Source: Silurus meridionalis
Taxonomy: Eukaryota; Chordata; Actinopteri; Siluriformes; Siluridae
Reading direction: 5' to 3'
DNA length: 64,000 nucleotides
NCBI RefSeq assembly: GCF_014805685.1
Contig: NC_060898.1
Coordinates: 4,620,501-4,684,500 of the forward strand
Of the stretch, positions 1-11,268 are shown one piece after another. Positions within the stretch are counted from its first letter, which is position 1, and each line of letters begins with the position of its first letter. Position numbers and translations under genes: made by a program. The notes under the pieces are model-generated. The model was not told where the DNA came from, made no database searches, and was given only the letters and a program-made list of their open reading frames with translations.

Positions 1-480
1 CCTTAGTTCCTCTATATTCTAATGTATTTTTCAATGTTATAGTTGGATTATGCTGTTCTTGTTGATGTTGGTCTGATCTTCTGGTTGTTCTTGGTGTTTT
101 GTTTTTTTAAAAAGCTGTTGATTTCTTTATGTTCTATGTGCATTTTGGCATTTTTTTCTGATGTTTTTTTGTAAATTTCTAATGTTCCATTGAATAATAT
201 TTTTTGGTGGGTTTTGAGGAATGTGATTTTGCTGTACTTGTTGATGTTCTTCAAGGATTCCAATGTTCTTTTTTGATCTTATATTGTTTCATTTGATTTA
301 CTTCTTGACTTCTTCTCAGATTCTGTTGTTCCTTTTTGGATGTTTGTACATTTTAAAATTTGTGATGTTGATTGTGGATTCTAATAGTCTTTTTAATGTT
401 TATTTCTGGATTCTGATCTGTTTCATGGATACTGGTGTTATTTTTGGAGTTTTTCTTGTTGTGGATTCTAAATTATGAAA
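1..480. repeat. degenerate T/G-rich repeat (variants of GGATTCTGATGTTCTT)
   Basis: The stretch repeats loosely related phrases such as gattctgatgttc, ggattctaat and gatgttgttc at irregular spacing. The same phrases return near 1680-1770 and 1995-2075, which suggests an eroded minisatellite. It may continue left of the window. The small ORFs in it are by-products of low complexity. Confidence 0.35.
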
Positions 481-1302
481 TACTTTTAAAAATTGTGCTA
501 TTCTTGCTGAAGTTCTTGTAGTTTTTAATGGGTTTTTTTTGTTTTAATAACTTTAAGTCTTTATAATTTAAAATGGATTGTTCCATTAAACCCTGTCCTG
601 CTAAAACAGATTTGGGTCTCAGCACTGTGAGGAAAAAATTTAATGATATTACATCCAAAGACATCCCATTGTGTGCCTCCAACTCTACATGGACAAAAAT
701 GCTTTTGTCCATGTAGAGTAGCTGTACCAGTCCTCTAACAACCCCATAACTCCAGTGATATCTAATGATCAATTAGTAAACATCACGTCAACACTTTATA
801 ATCAGTACAGCATATTTTAAAAATAGAGCAAGTTGACACATATTTGATGGCAAGTTTGATGTTTGATGTATTTCGGTAACAGTTCTGATCCTTTTTTTTA
901 AAGAAGAGTATCCAGCTCTGTGATGTCTTTTGAAATGTTGCAGTAATGAGCAGCAGAAAAGCTCTGTGTTCAAGAGCATGAGCAGTTGTTTTATTCTAAG
1001 GATTTTGCTTCTGGCAATATATGCATATTTAATTACATGTCAGTTTATTCCACACGATTGTTCACTTGTACATTCCCGAAAACTCTTGGCCTTTACAACC
1101 AAAATCCACTTAAACTGGTGTTCTAACCCAAATGTTTAAAAATAATTGCGTAAAAAAAACGTTAAATTTGAACTCTACATTTTCATCTGCAATTTTTTTG
1201 GCATGCTACAGAGAAACATTGAGATTGGGAAATGCATTAAGAATGAAGAATCCTGAATTCTGAAAGAATCTTTTTCCTGTTTATATATTTGTGTGTGTGT
1301 GT

Positions 1303-1350
<48 letters not shown>

Positions 1351-3159
1351 AGGGGAAGACGGGGGGTGGGGGGTTTAACAGCTGCTGATTACCAGTTCCA
1401 AAGAGCTAAAATGATGAAAGATTTTAATAAAGTAGTTATTCAGGAACCACCGCAGGGCTACTAAGTTTTGTTTATACCATAACGACCAGTGATGGGAATA
1501 TTACACAATCTTATTTATTCAATGACATTTTATTTAGCACTTTCAGAAATAAATGGATTACATAAATACATCTTAAATGAATTTATTTGTCCCTATATGT
1601 TTTTTCCAATGAGTATAAATAATGAGAATAGATAACATGCATTCTGATGGTCTTTACCATGCTCTTTATATATTTTGCTGTTGTTTTATTGATGTTTTTT
1701 ATTTTGTTACATTCTAAAGTTCTTGGTCATGTTCATTTTGGATTATAATGGCCTTTTTTGGTGATCCTTCTGAATAGGCTATAGTACACTTAGATATGTT
1801 TAACACAATCATATGTCCCCTCCACTGAAGTTCCCAAATCCAATGCTTTGCAAAAACATTTATTCTGGTTCATCCATCATTAAGTTTCACATTCTGTCAT
1901 GTTACGAAAACAAGGAAGTAAGGAGTGGCTGCAAGTGCAGATCATTTTCATCAAAATGCAAATATACAAAACAAAAAAATAAGAATCAAAACACTAAATG
2001 ACATGGATTTTGATGTCCTTTTCTAAACTTTGCTTTTGTTCATTGTTGATGTTCTTTAGGGATTCTGATGTTCCTGTTGCTACTAGACCTTGCTGTTTCT
2101 CTCCAGGTGGGTTTCTTGTATTGCAAAAAGAATTTGGTGCATCCATTGTTACATTGCACTTTCTGTTATTTTACCAGATATTACGGTGGCCGAGAAGTGC
2201 AAAACAAATGAACAAATCCGAAAAACAAATTAACAAATTCAAAAACACATTAACAAATCCGAAATCCAAAATGACAGTGTGAACTACAAAAGGACATCCA
2301 TGTGATGTGGTTAAAACTGAGACTTAAATACATGCGTTATTCAAGGTTACAATGAACAGCTGTGACTGATTGGTTGACATGTGAGCCAGAAATGGAATTG
2401 CAGTGGTTTTCTGGGTACAATTTGAAGTTGAATGATTTTGATTATACTGAAAAATGTGAAGTCTGTCAACCATGACTTTAAGTATTGTAATGGGAGCACA
2501 TGTAGTTTGTTACTTTTCACCACTGGTAACAATAATAAAAAAAGTATACACGGAATTCTAGGACAGATGCTCCTCATAAACTGAATACAAATCATTGTGC
2601 TTATTTCGTGGAGGGTTTATTTATTATTTTTTTTGTGAGGATGTGTTGATCTAATATTTTTTGAAAGCATCTCCAGAGTCAGCACTTTCTAATAGTCGGA
2701 GGTAAAGCTGTAATTGGCTGAAAATTGATCAGGATGTGGGTTCCTGGTAAAATGACAAACAGTAGTTTTTTTGTCTTATTAGCTACAAACGAGACGGAAA
2801 AAGAAGGTTGTGTGAAACCACAGATTCCAGCTGCTATTGAGTAAATAAATACCATAACTAACTAGATTCATAGCATTTATAGTAACTATAAAAAAGGTCA
2901 TTCTTTAATAAACTGCTGTTTTATAAGAAGAATAAAAAAACATTAGGGCTGTTGAAAGTCGACCTGCCACCAACCAGGCATAACAATGACATTATAACAT
3001 TATAAGCAGTGAAGTGAACAACTGATTATATCTTTATTATGACAGCTGTTAGTGGGTGGATATATTAGGCAGCATGTGAAAATTTTGTCCTCAAAGTTGA
3101 TGTGTTAAAAACAGGAAAAATGGGCAAGTGTAAGGATTTGAGGGCCAAATTGTGACGGC
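481..3159. other. gene-free AT-rich stretch
   Basis: Apart from the GT microsatellite at 1291 and echoes of the T-rich repeat near 1.7 and 2.0 kb, I see no gene, RNA or recognisable mobile element here. The ORFs are short, overlap on both strands and match nothing I know. A phrase at 655-725 is a small inverted repeat: catggacaaaa and its complement flank gcttttgtccatg. Confidence 0.5.
1291..1349. repeat. (GT)n microsatellite
   Basis: A GT dinucleotide run of about 59 bases with one C interruption at 1307, followed by a G-rich patch (ggggaagacggggggtgggggg). Confidence 0.97.
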
Positions 3160-3355
3160 TAGATGACTGGGTCAGAGCGTCTCCAAAACTGCAGCTCTTG
3201 TGGGGTGATCCTGGTTTGTAGTGGCCGGTATTCCGGTGTCAGGGTCATGGGCTGCCAAGGTCAGTGATGGACGTGGGGAGCGAAGGCTGGCCCGTATGGT
3301 CCGATCCAATAGATGAGCTAATTTAGAAGAAGTTAATGGTAATGCTCAAACGATT
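3160..3355 (+). pseudogene. Tc1-like transposase relic, N-terminal DNA-binding region
   Basis: The plus strand around 3265-3345 reads GRGERRLARMVRSNR, then a stop, then ANLEEVNG. This resembles the helix-turn-helix region of Tc1-like transposases, where arginine-rich RGERRLAR and RSNRR blocks precede an AEEVN-like helix. Upstream bases (ctccaaaactgcagctcttg, about 3181-3200) fit the same element type. An in-frame stop replaces a residue, no catalytic domain follows and no terminal repeats are visible, so it is a dead fragment. Confidence 0.6.
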
Positions 3356-3734
3356 AGGACTGTTTTGTTAGTAAAAGGGGGATCGACACAATATTAGGCA
3401 AGATTATTAATATTATTATTTTCAGAAATAGCATTACACCATTATGAACTAACTCATGAACTTTTATTTGCTCTCCCCATTGTGCAGTAAAATAAAACAT
3501 ACATGCAATACCACTTTTACTAATGTAAATCTGTACTTGTTTGTGCAATAATACCAATAATAGTATAAAATGAATAATCACTTTTATACTTGTATTCTTT
3601 TTTATTTATTTTGCTTTTTTATTTCCTTATTTTTTTACTTTAGAAAATGTGCAACTGGATGCTTATGTCACCAAAACCAATTCCTTGTAAGTGCAAACAA
3701 ACTTGCCAATAAAGCTCTTTCTGATTCTGATTAA

Positions 3735-4230
3735 ACAGTGAATGGACAAAAATATTGAGACACCCGACCTTTCCATCCATATGTGGCTCTTCCCCACAGA
3801 TGGACAAATGTATATGATGTCTTTGAATAAAGTTGCATAAATTGTTTCTTTCACTAAGAGACCCAAACCTGTTCCAGCATCACAAAGAACCTGTCGACAA
3901 TGTAAGCTCTATGAAGATATGGTTTACATGAAAGCTCCTGATTGGCCAGCTACAGACCTCTGACCTCAACCCTATTGAACACTTCTGGGATGAATTGGAA
4001 GGCTGATTGCACCCCAGGCCCTCTCACATCACCTACATCAGTACCTGATTTAGTAACATCCTTGTAGCTGAATGAGAAAATCACCATATGCCCCCTCCAA
4101 AATCCAGTGTAATATCTTCCCAGAAGAGTGGAGGTTATTCAGGAAAAGGGCACTAAATGTGGAATGGGATGATCAAAGACCACATATGAACCTTATATTC
4201 AGGTGTTCACAAACTTCCATGTAGTTTCAT
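3735..4230 (+). mobile_element. Tc1-derived element relic, copy A (transposase C-terminal part)
   Basis: At 3962-4003 the plus strand encodes DLNPIEHFWDELEG followed by a stop. DLNPIE.LWDELE is the block with the third catalytic acidic residue of Tc1 transposases. Upstream, at about 3860-3900, a degraded FQHDNA-like block (cctgttccagcat...) matches the second catalytic region. The ends (acaaaaatattgagacacc near 3747 and caggtgttcacaaact near 4200) form degraded terminal inverted repeats of the type caggtg-ccaatacttttg. It is internally deleted and not functional. Confidence 0.75.
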
Positions 4231-5502
4231 TCAGATCTTATCATACATACTGTACATAAGGCTTAAATCTCGGTTTGGTGATCATCATGCTATTCTGTTT
4301 TGCAACCCAGGATATCAAGAAATTTTTCGTTTGTTTCTGAATATTTACTCTCATCAGAGCCAGGCAAAAAAGAAATAAATAAATGCCCTGTAATAATTAG
4401 ACTTTTTAGTGTACTGATAAGTTTTTGTTTTTTTAAGGGTGAGAAGTATATTTTTGTCACAGCGCAGACATATCATGGTGAATAATTGCTTCTTCCAGAG
4501 CATGCAGCGTCAGATACGTCGTCTGCTACATTTCCATCACTACAAAGAGACATAAGATGAAAGTTGCCCATGCTCAGACACTCAAAGAAAATGAAATAGC
4601 TAAAATTAATTCCCATCAGTGATGGCTTGCTCTGCAAAGCCTGTCTCTAAACTATGTTTGCCTCTCTAGCATCTAAGTAGTCCACCAATACATCAGATCT
4701 GAGGTTTCTAATGGCACAGGAAATGGGCTTAATCTGTTTAAATTAGAACCCAGGGAAGAAAATAATAGTGATGTTGCTGCACTTTTTTTGAAGGATGTTC
4801 AATGGCAGCATGAGCATTCATTGATTAGGCCCCACTCTTCACCAGCAGAGCGGCGAATCGTGCGACGCCAGCATTCCTTACTCATACCTCTCCCGAGTCG
4901 AATACTGTTGCTTTTAGGCTACAGTTAATCTCTTCGCTTGTACATATCATCACTGTTTCACCGGTGCCGATCATCATTAAGTCGGTTTGGAGCCACGTCG
5001 CCTCTCTGTTGTCTGGGTGTAATTTGGCATCCGCCGATTTGGCATCAGCCGGTCATTTTTCTTCATCGGCGGCAACTGTTCTGGGGTTTTTTTGTTCAGT
5101 CCTCGAAGACTGGCGGCTAATTCTCTGTGTCTGTCACGGTGTTCATTAGATAAACTGTCACTACTGAAAATTAATACAAAGTTATTAAATTCTGGCTCAT
5201 AGAAGCTCATAATGGACTTCATTTGAAATGAAGATAATAGTGAATCTCACAAGCAGGCAATTTAGTGTCTTTGGCTGTTGTTAAATCCTCATCCTTTTGC
5301 TTAGAACGAACATTTCTCATTATGTTCGTCACATTCGGAGGACTCGATTGATTTCATAGGATGAAAATGATGATGTTGCGATGAGGGGATTCTATATGGA
5401 CCAAAAAGTTTCTCTGAAACCAAACTAAAATTCTTTCAACTCTTAATAACAGGGTCGTTTGATTGACACAGCAAGTTGGGCAAAAATGTAACCTGGTATT
5501 TA
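4231..5502. other. gene-free stretch
   Basis: Mostly unique-looking sequence. A more CG-containing segment at 4850-5130 carries overlapping short ORFs on both strands, but none has a family motif, a splice context or a consistent frame. Confidence 0.45.
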
Positions 5503-5800
5503 TGAGATCTTAAGTGGCCTCTTATAGAGAACTGACCTCAACCTTATTGAACACCTTTGGGATGTATTGGAACGCTGACTGCACCCCAGACCTCCTCACC
5601 TCACTTCACCTACCTGGGATTATAAATGCCCCCATGGCTAAAATCTCCACAAGCACACTTCAATATCTAGTGAAACATCTTCCCAGAAGAAAAGAGGTTA
5701 AAGAGTGAAGTGCATCTACTGGAGGACTAATTGTGGGAATGGGAAGAAGCACATAAGAATCATATGGTCAGGTGTCCACAAACTTTGGTGCATTCTCTCA
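5503..5800 (+). mobile_element. Tc1-derived element relic, copy B (5'-truncated)
   Basis: The plus strand encodes DLNLIEHLWDVLER, then a stop (about 5531-5575), the third-Asp block of a Tc1 transposase. The downstream part follows copy A (caccccagacctcctcacc, cttcccagaaga) up to the terminal-repeat remnant caggtgtccacaaacttt near 5770-5790. The left half is missing. Confidence 0.72.
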
Positions 5801-6574
5801 GGTTTCAGCATATTGAGCTCACCATGGATGTGTGGTTATTTAAATTTAGACATTTTCTTCTGTCTGAGCTCTCTCATCATCAGGGTGTTCCTGTCCACTG
5901 AACTGCTACTCAATGGATGCTTTTTTATGTTTGTTTTGGGCTTTTCACATTATTTGTTTTTTTGTAAATCCATGGAAATCAGCAGTTTCTGAAAAAATCC
6001 ATTACCACAAAGGCATTGACATCATATTTCGGTTCTCATTCCTATACCTGATGTGGACATATTAAAGACTGTAACTTTTGACCTCTATGATTTCTGCTGT
6101 CACATGACTGACGGCTGAATCAAGACTTTATTGGGCAAGTGTACAGGTTCCACAGTGAGGTGGATTTTATAGCAAAACTTTGGAAAGTCGAACGCAGCAG
6201 ATCAAGAAATAGTGTGTAACGATCATAGTTTATTTGATCGATTTAAGCATTTATTCTATTCCGAGGTAAAATGGGCCATCATGCTCCTCATTTGCATTCT
6301 GCACGGGAAGGCAGAAATTTGATCCTAGATATAGCAGCCACAACAGACAACACAGATGACAGAAACACTGCAGTAGCCTTTCACTGATTGCTTGGGGCAA
6401 TATATTAGTATATTCTCCTGTGTAATTTATTCAGAACTGCTCTCCCTTCATGATTTCATCTTCATGTATTTTATTATATAGCTCTTTTTCTCATCTGCTA
6501 CCAATAAAGATGTAAAAACATACATTTTTCAGGGTAAAAAAAAAAACGACCTGCTACAAGCTGACCAACAAGTT
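5801..6574. other. gene-free stretch
   Basis: AT-rich sequence with no recognisable gene, RNA or repeat family. Confidence 0.45.
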
Positions 6575-6720
6575 CGGTGTGGAGAAGTTGTAGCTTATTG
6601 GGTCACTTTTGGTTAGAAGGTCTTGAGTTCTAATCTCATTGGATAACCCTTGAGCAGGACTTTTAACCCTTAAAAGCTCAGTTTTATAACTATATAAATT
6701 ACTTTATAATTGTAAGTTGC
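6575..6720 (+). mobile_element. decayed tRNA-derived SINE
   Basis: It contains an A-box-like tagcttattgg (about 6591-6601), a B-box-like gagttctaatc (about 6627-6637) and the body phrase gagcaggac-ttttaaccctt, matching the better-preserved SINE at 25521. The 3' part is eroded. Confidence 0.5.
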
Positions 6721-7153
6721 CATGAATAAATGCCATGAATTTAAATGAAAAAGTGTGTAACCAGTATACAGTGTTTACATACGGCAGCCATGGTTCTGCA
6801 CCTGACACACTTGTACCAGCAAAGCATTGCCTACCAGGTCAGGGTTACTGCTGTCCTGAAAATGATCCAGCACCTAAATAACATCTTGTCAGCTGTGGTC
6901 TTTTACATTGATGGATTGGGCAAAGACACATGCACATGGCGGCGAGTCGGCAGTTAGTAATTGTATATGCTGTGTAGTCCAGGCCCCTCCAACATAAGCC
7001 CTGCCGAGGCCATTTCACTACAGCCCACTCTGCAATGACCTCACTGGTTACAGGTTTACCCTTGATGAGAGGGGACATCTGATTTTTTTTTCCTTTCATA
7101 GATTAAATTTAAGGCCTGCTTTACGAGGAATGGCTGCCTCCTCATGGTGTCAC

Positions 7154-7156
<3 letters not shown>

Positions 7157-7246
<90 letters not shown>

Positions 7247-7250
7247 ACAC
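7157..7250. repeat. (AC)n microsatellite, about 94 bp
   Basis: A nearly perfect AC run with one T interruption at 7241. The His-Thr and Val-Cys ORFs across it are artefacts. Confidence 0.98.
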
Positions 7251-7274
7251 TAAACCCACACACAAACATACACA

Positions 7275-7357
7275 AACATTCTCTCTTTCTTCCTCCTTTC
7301 CTCCATCTCTTCCTATCACTCTCTTTTTTCACTCTTCCCCTCTCTGTTTCTTCCTGT

Positions 7358-7403
<46 letters not shown>

Positions 7404-7700
7404 TTCTCTTCATCCCACTCTTTCACTTTTTCCACAAACATTCTCTCTCTCTCTCTCTCTCTTCCTCCCCTCTCTTTTGTCTCTCTCACTCTATCTTTCT
7501 CTTTTTCTTCCTCCCTTTCCCTTCATCTTTTCCTATCACTCTTTTTTCACTCCCCTCTTTCTTCACTCGCTTTCTCTTTCTCTCTCTTTCTCTCTCGCTT
7601 CCTCTTCATCCCTCTCTTTCACTTTTTCCACAAACATTCTCTCTCTCTTCCTCCCGCTCTCTTTTGTCTCTCTCACTCTTTCCCTCTATTTCTTCCTTCC

Positions 7701-7761
<61 letters not shown>

Positions 7762-7812
7762 CCCTCTTTCTTTCACACTCTCCCTCCCTCTCTTTCTCTC
7801 CCTCCCTTCAGC
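7275..7812. repeat. 540-bp polypyrimidine (CT-rich) tract with internal duplication
   Basis: The plus strand is almost purely C/T, with perfect CT runs at about 7361-7400, 7442-7462 and 7706-7758. The phrase cactctttcactttttccacaaacattctctc occurs near 7417-7450 and again near 7609-7643, so part of the tract was duplicated. The long Ser/Leu/Phe-rich ORFs on it are low-complexity artefacts. Confidence 0.93.
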
Positions 7813-7815
7813 ACA

Positions 7816-8118
7816 GCATTAATTAGCTACACTAATAATCCTATCAATCGCATAAAAATAAGGGAAAGTGTTTTGCATGTGGGACTCAATGGTTTATGGG
7901 GACTCCCTCAATGACCTTGTGGGGTCGTATGGCTGGTCCCCATTAAAAAATCCAACACTTTTCCCCCATGAACTAATAAACTGTAGCTTTTATAATAATT
8001 AAAAGCGCCAAATAAGGTCATGTGTGTGTGTGTGTGTGTGTTATTGGAATCTTGGTTATTATCGTGTTTGACAGTTTTGATCTTCGTGATGGTCGCTGGT
8101 CCCCACAAGAAATCCCCC

Positions 8119-8120
<2 letters not shown>
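7816..8120. other. transition region upstream of the promoter
   Basis: It includes a GT run at 8021-8041. The phrase ctggtccccattaaaaaatcc near 7932-7952 and ctggtccccacaagaaatcc near 8096-8115 are partial copies of each other, so this looks like an eroded repeat. Confidence 0.4.
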
Positions 8121-8154
<34 letters not shown>

Positions 8155-8231
8155 GCGCGGACTGTGTGCTCTGTGTGTGTGTGTGCGCGTCTATGTGTAT
8201 GTGTGTGAGATCCCGCTCAGCGCGCGCGCCA
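8121..8231. repeat. alternating purine-pyrimidine tracts: (AC)n-(CG)n ... (GT)n-(CG)n
   Basis: An AC run at 8121-8152 passes into CGCGCGCG (8152-8159). After a 12-base gap a GT run (8172-8185) passes into GCGCG, then more GT, and a CGCGCGCG patch lies at 8220-8229. The AC and GT arms are complementary, so the strand can fold into a hairpin, and the alternating sequence is prone to left-handed Z-DNA. It sits about 450-550 bases before the mmp17 start codon. Confidence 0.9.
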
Positions 8232-8635
8232 GTCGCTCTTCGCCGCGCGCACGGGAAAGAGCTCGAGCGCAGCTGCGCCTACACTTCAGTTCGGTTCAGG
8301 TCGGAATTGGACCTGCATCTGCCTCCTCACTGCCGCCTGCACGCGCTGACTATCCGTGTGTGGGGGAGTGTGTGTGTAGGGGGAAAAAAAGTATCTTATA
8401 GAGAGGAATCTCAATGAGAATTCCTCATGCATGCTCCGGAGAGTCTTCACGTGCACTCCTTGACATATAGAGAGCAGATCTATTTTTTCCTTCACTCTTG
8501 GATATGAATTGTTTTGTGCTCTTTCTCGGCTCAGCTCTGCGTGATATGGGCTTTACGAGTTCGCGCGCCACAGTCAGGTAGTCCAGTATCCATCAGATCC
8601 CGTAATGCACGCTTGATCCGGGGTGTGCATCCTGC

Positions 8636-8662
8636 ATGCAAGAGCTTTGGATGTGTATGTGA
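8636..8662 (+). promoter_or_regulatory. upstream ORF (8 codons) in the mmp17 leader
   Basis: An ATG at 8636 opens a short frame, MQELWMCM, that stops at TGA 8660-8662, 12 bases before the mmp17 start at 8675. It is in the same frame as the main ORF and contains two further ATGs (8651, 8657). Another tiny uORF, MHA, starts at 8605. If transcription begins upstream of 8600, ribosomes must scan through or reinitiate after these. Whether they are translated is inference. Confidence 0.4.
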
Positions 8663-8674
8663 ACTGCACTGGAT

Positions 8675-8809
8675 ATGGATTTGCGTTCACACAAGTGGAG
8701 CGTTTGGATCGTGCATCATCTCGCGATGCTCCTCGTGCCCGTCCTCGTGTTGGCGTCGCAGGCTCGCGCGGCTCCTTCTCTCACAACCGAGCAGATGGAC
8801 ATGGGGGTG
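8675..8809 (+). CDS. mmp17: mmp17 exon 1: signal peptide of an MT4-MMP-like matrix metalloproteinase
   Basis: This is the first coding exon, 45 codons, of a membrane-type matrix metalloproteinase of the GPI-anchored subgroup. Residues 1-32 look like a secretory signal: a basic/polar start (MDLRSHKW), a hydrophobic core around residues 10-27 (WIVHHLAMLLVPVLVLA), and a likely cleavage after ARA near residue 32. Residues 33-45 begin the propeptide and end in MGV, which joins DWL of the next exon just as GV-[D/E]WL runs on in MMP17 and MMP25. The start is chosen because the same frame has a TGA at 8660-8662 and no other ATG between it and 8675. The context is good, with G at -3 and G at +4. The exon ends in phase 0 at a consensus donor, GTG|GTAAGA. 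Assignment to this gene rests on phase and on the GV-DWL join, because the signal peptide itself is poorly conserved. Confidence 0.8.
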
Positions 8810-8810
8810 G

Positions 8811-11268
8811 TAAGAGCTTATTTATTTATATAAATTCACATTAAATTGTATTGACCAACTGGTATCTCGTGCAAGTTGCAGAAAAAAAGAAAGACGCAAA
8901 GAAAGAACAGTTGGAAAGGTTGCCAGATTCTGTTTTTCTTTTTTTTTACCTCCAACAATAGGAAATGAATGATGAATCACTATGCATTAGATTCTTGTTT
9001 ATTAAAAATGTGATAGAACCATTTCAAAGATGCCTGGTCTATAGAGCAATTGAACGCGATCTGGCAACCCGGTCTCCTTTAAACGTCCCAGTGCTTAATT
9101 CGATCATTTATTAATTTGCACTTATTTCCTGTATCGACTTCGTGCACGCTCCCTGAAGACAAAGCGAGTTTGCAAACACTGCCACATCCATCCCGAATTA
9201 CTTTTACTTCATAAAATGCACGATCAATCCATTTTTATAGATCATTGCATAATGAAATAAACATGTTGCATACTAAATCCTGTCTTGTGCACGTGCTGTG
9301 TGTTTAGACAGCATTTAATGTACAAATCACAGCAACTTGAATAGTAGAGATTTTAATGATGTGCCTATTGTCATTCTGTTTATCTAAGCATATGCAACTT
9401 TTAGGATTAAGTCTTGCATAATATATGGCTGAATCAGTTGCATCAGTTTTTGCAGTGGCAATATGTACACCAGTGCATGTTTTGTATTAGAAATTATATC
9501 ACGGATCAATGGAATGTTTCTCAATCTGGTGTTGTATGTGTGTGTATATGCATTACGGGTTTCAATACAAATGATATTTGTACATTCCAGGGTTTTGAAG
9601 AGCGAAGAACAGCTCCACTAAAGTGTCTAATCAGTTCCAGCCAGGTAGAAAAAGGCAATTGAATGAAAAAAAAGAAATGATGAAAAAAGCATTTGTAAAG
9701 CACTAAAATCTAATCAACATTTTTTGAATGCTTGATACAAAACAAATCAATCGGTTTCATTGTGTCTCTCGGCAAACACCGCTAAAATGCTTCCCTAAAT
9801 AGTTCGGATCATTGTTTTCAAAAAAGACACGACAGGAAGAGTTTTTTATTTTTTTACCAAAGCAGGAAAATCGTTTCTATTTAATAGACCGCATTCGAGC
9901 TTTCAAATAAATATATCAATCAAACCCGCTCTTTTTCAATGTCGCAAATGCTCGCTTTGATTTGTAAGGAGTTGAAAGTGTATTCGGCGAGAATCTGTTG
10001 TTTCTGTTCGTATCATCAAGACTGCTTTCGATATAAATCTTCTCCACTTCTATGACCTGCTGGGAGAAAAGCTGGCTGCTGTGCATGGATGATGGTGGAC
10101 CACAGAGCCTATATCTATAGGTGCTTCTTCAGTGTCGAACACCTGAACTAATGAGCGCCACCATAAATAGTCTGACCTCTTTAGAGCCCTGAGGTACATT
10201 TAGAGGAGTACAACTTCTGAAATTGTGGCTGCAATGCAGCGATTGGGATTTTTAACCACAGACTCTTGTTCTAGTTCTCATCATCGCAGTCAGGGCGCTT
10301 GGTCAAAGCTGACACTCTTCTTCCTCAGCACCCACAGGATCAGCTCACTTTCCTGAGGAGTCCTTGAGCCAGCTGGACTTTTGACATTTTGATTAAGGCC
10401 ATTAGGGGGATTTGGCATGGTGGCACCTGGTGGTTGGCGGGGCTCATAAGGGCAAGAGACTGTTAATTGAGGGACAGATGGTGCGGTATGTCCCGTCCAC
10501 ACTGATTGGTGTTAAGTAGGAGGAAATGGCAGCACATGGTGCATTGATTGGGCTCTTGAAGCTGGTGGATAGGAAATCCATTGACAGTTTTTTTTCTTTG
10601 AATTTTATTAATATAATTCAGTTTACGGCACCAAATTTGAGAATAATGACTGTAAAAAGCAACTGCGGTATCTTTACATTGTGGAGCAACTTCGTGTTCT
10701 CTGTGTAAGAAGTGCCTGGATTAACAGTGTTTTATTATCCGATCGACTGTTTGCATCAGTTTATATCGTCTGCGATTCAATTACCGACGAAAGGCCACAC
10801 TCAGTTTCGTCAACAGCCACCCGATGGAAAATCCACACTGTAATGATTTTTTATTTCAACCAATTGCTTACAAAAACATGACATTTGAAAAGCAATGCAC
10901 TCACCTCAGAACTCCACTCTTCTGGAGCTTATGGAACGCACAAACTCCTTGTGTTCACGTGGGTTTCTTATATTTCCTCCTACCACCAAAAAAAATGAAA
11001 ATACTCAAAATTGCCCCTAGGTGTACGGTTTCCCATGCAGGGTGTATCCCTTCAGTGTCCGTGTTCCAGGCTCTCAGGCTCAACACTCACAGACGGAGAA
11101 TAAAAGGTCTTTGTAAGGCATTTTGTTGCAAAACCCTTTTTAAACACAAAAGTGTTTCTTTTTTTTCATGCTAAACGGTTTCGAGAAAAATCGCTTACAG
11201 GACGAGTAACACGGCAACTACCATCATTTTGATTTCGACTTCATAAACACATCATCAATGATCTAGAC
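8811..11268. other. intron 1 segment without recognisable repeats
   Basis: I see no exon, RNA gene or transposon here. A less AT-rich patch at 10265-10500 has a 70-residue minus-strand ORF that matches nothing I recognise. Confidence 0.45.

Larger units (their letters stand above)
8121..8674 (+). promoter_or_regulatory. CpG-rich promoter and 5' leader region of mmp17
   Basis: From about 8150 the sequence changes from AT-rich to rich in CG dinucleotides (for example 8152-8160, 8185-8190, 8219-8231 and 8241-8280), the only CpG-island-like stretch in the window. It ends at the mmp17 start codon. A palindromic CACGTG E-box lies at 8448-8453. I see no convincing TATA box at a fixed distance, so transcription probably starts at dispersed sites. 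The position just upstream of exon 1 supports promoter and 5' UTR function. The exact transcription start cannot be read from the sequence, and an extra upstream non-coding exon cannot be excluded. Confidence 0.6.

Noticed and set aside
1490..4622. Possible 3.1-kb hAT-like element between cagtgatgggaata and its near-complement ttcccatcagtg
   Set aside because: The termini are only about 13 bases, the adjacent 8 bases do not match, and the interior holds unrelated relics.
7130..7914. Long overlapping ORFs of His-Thr and Ser-Leu repeats (230 and 256 codons)
   Set aside because: They are translations of the AC and CT simple repeats, are open in several frames at once and have no non-repetitive domain.
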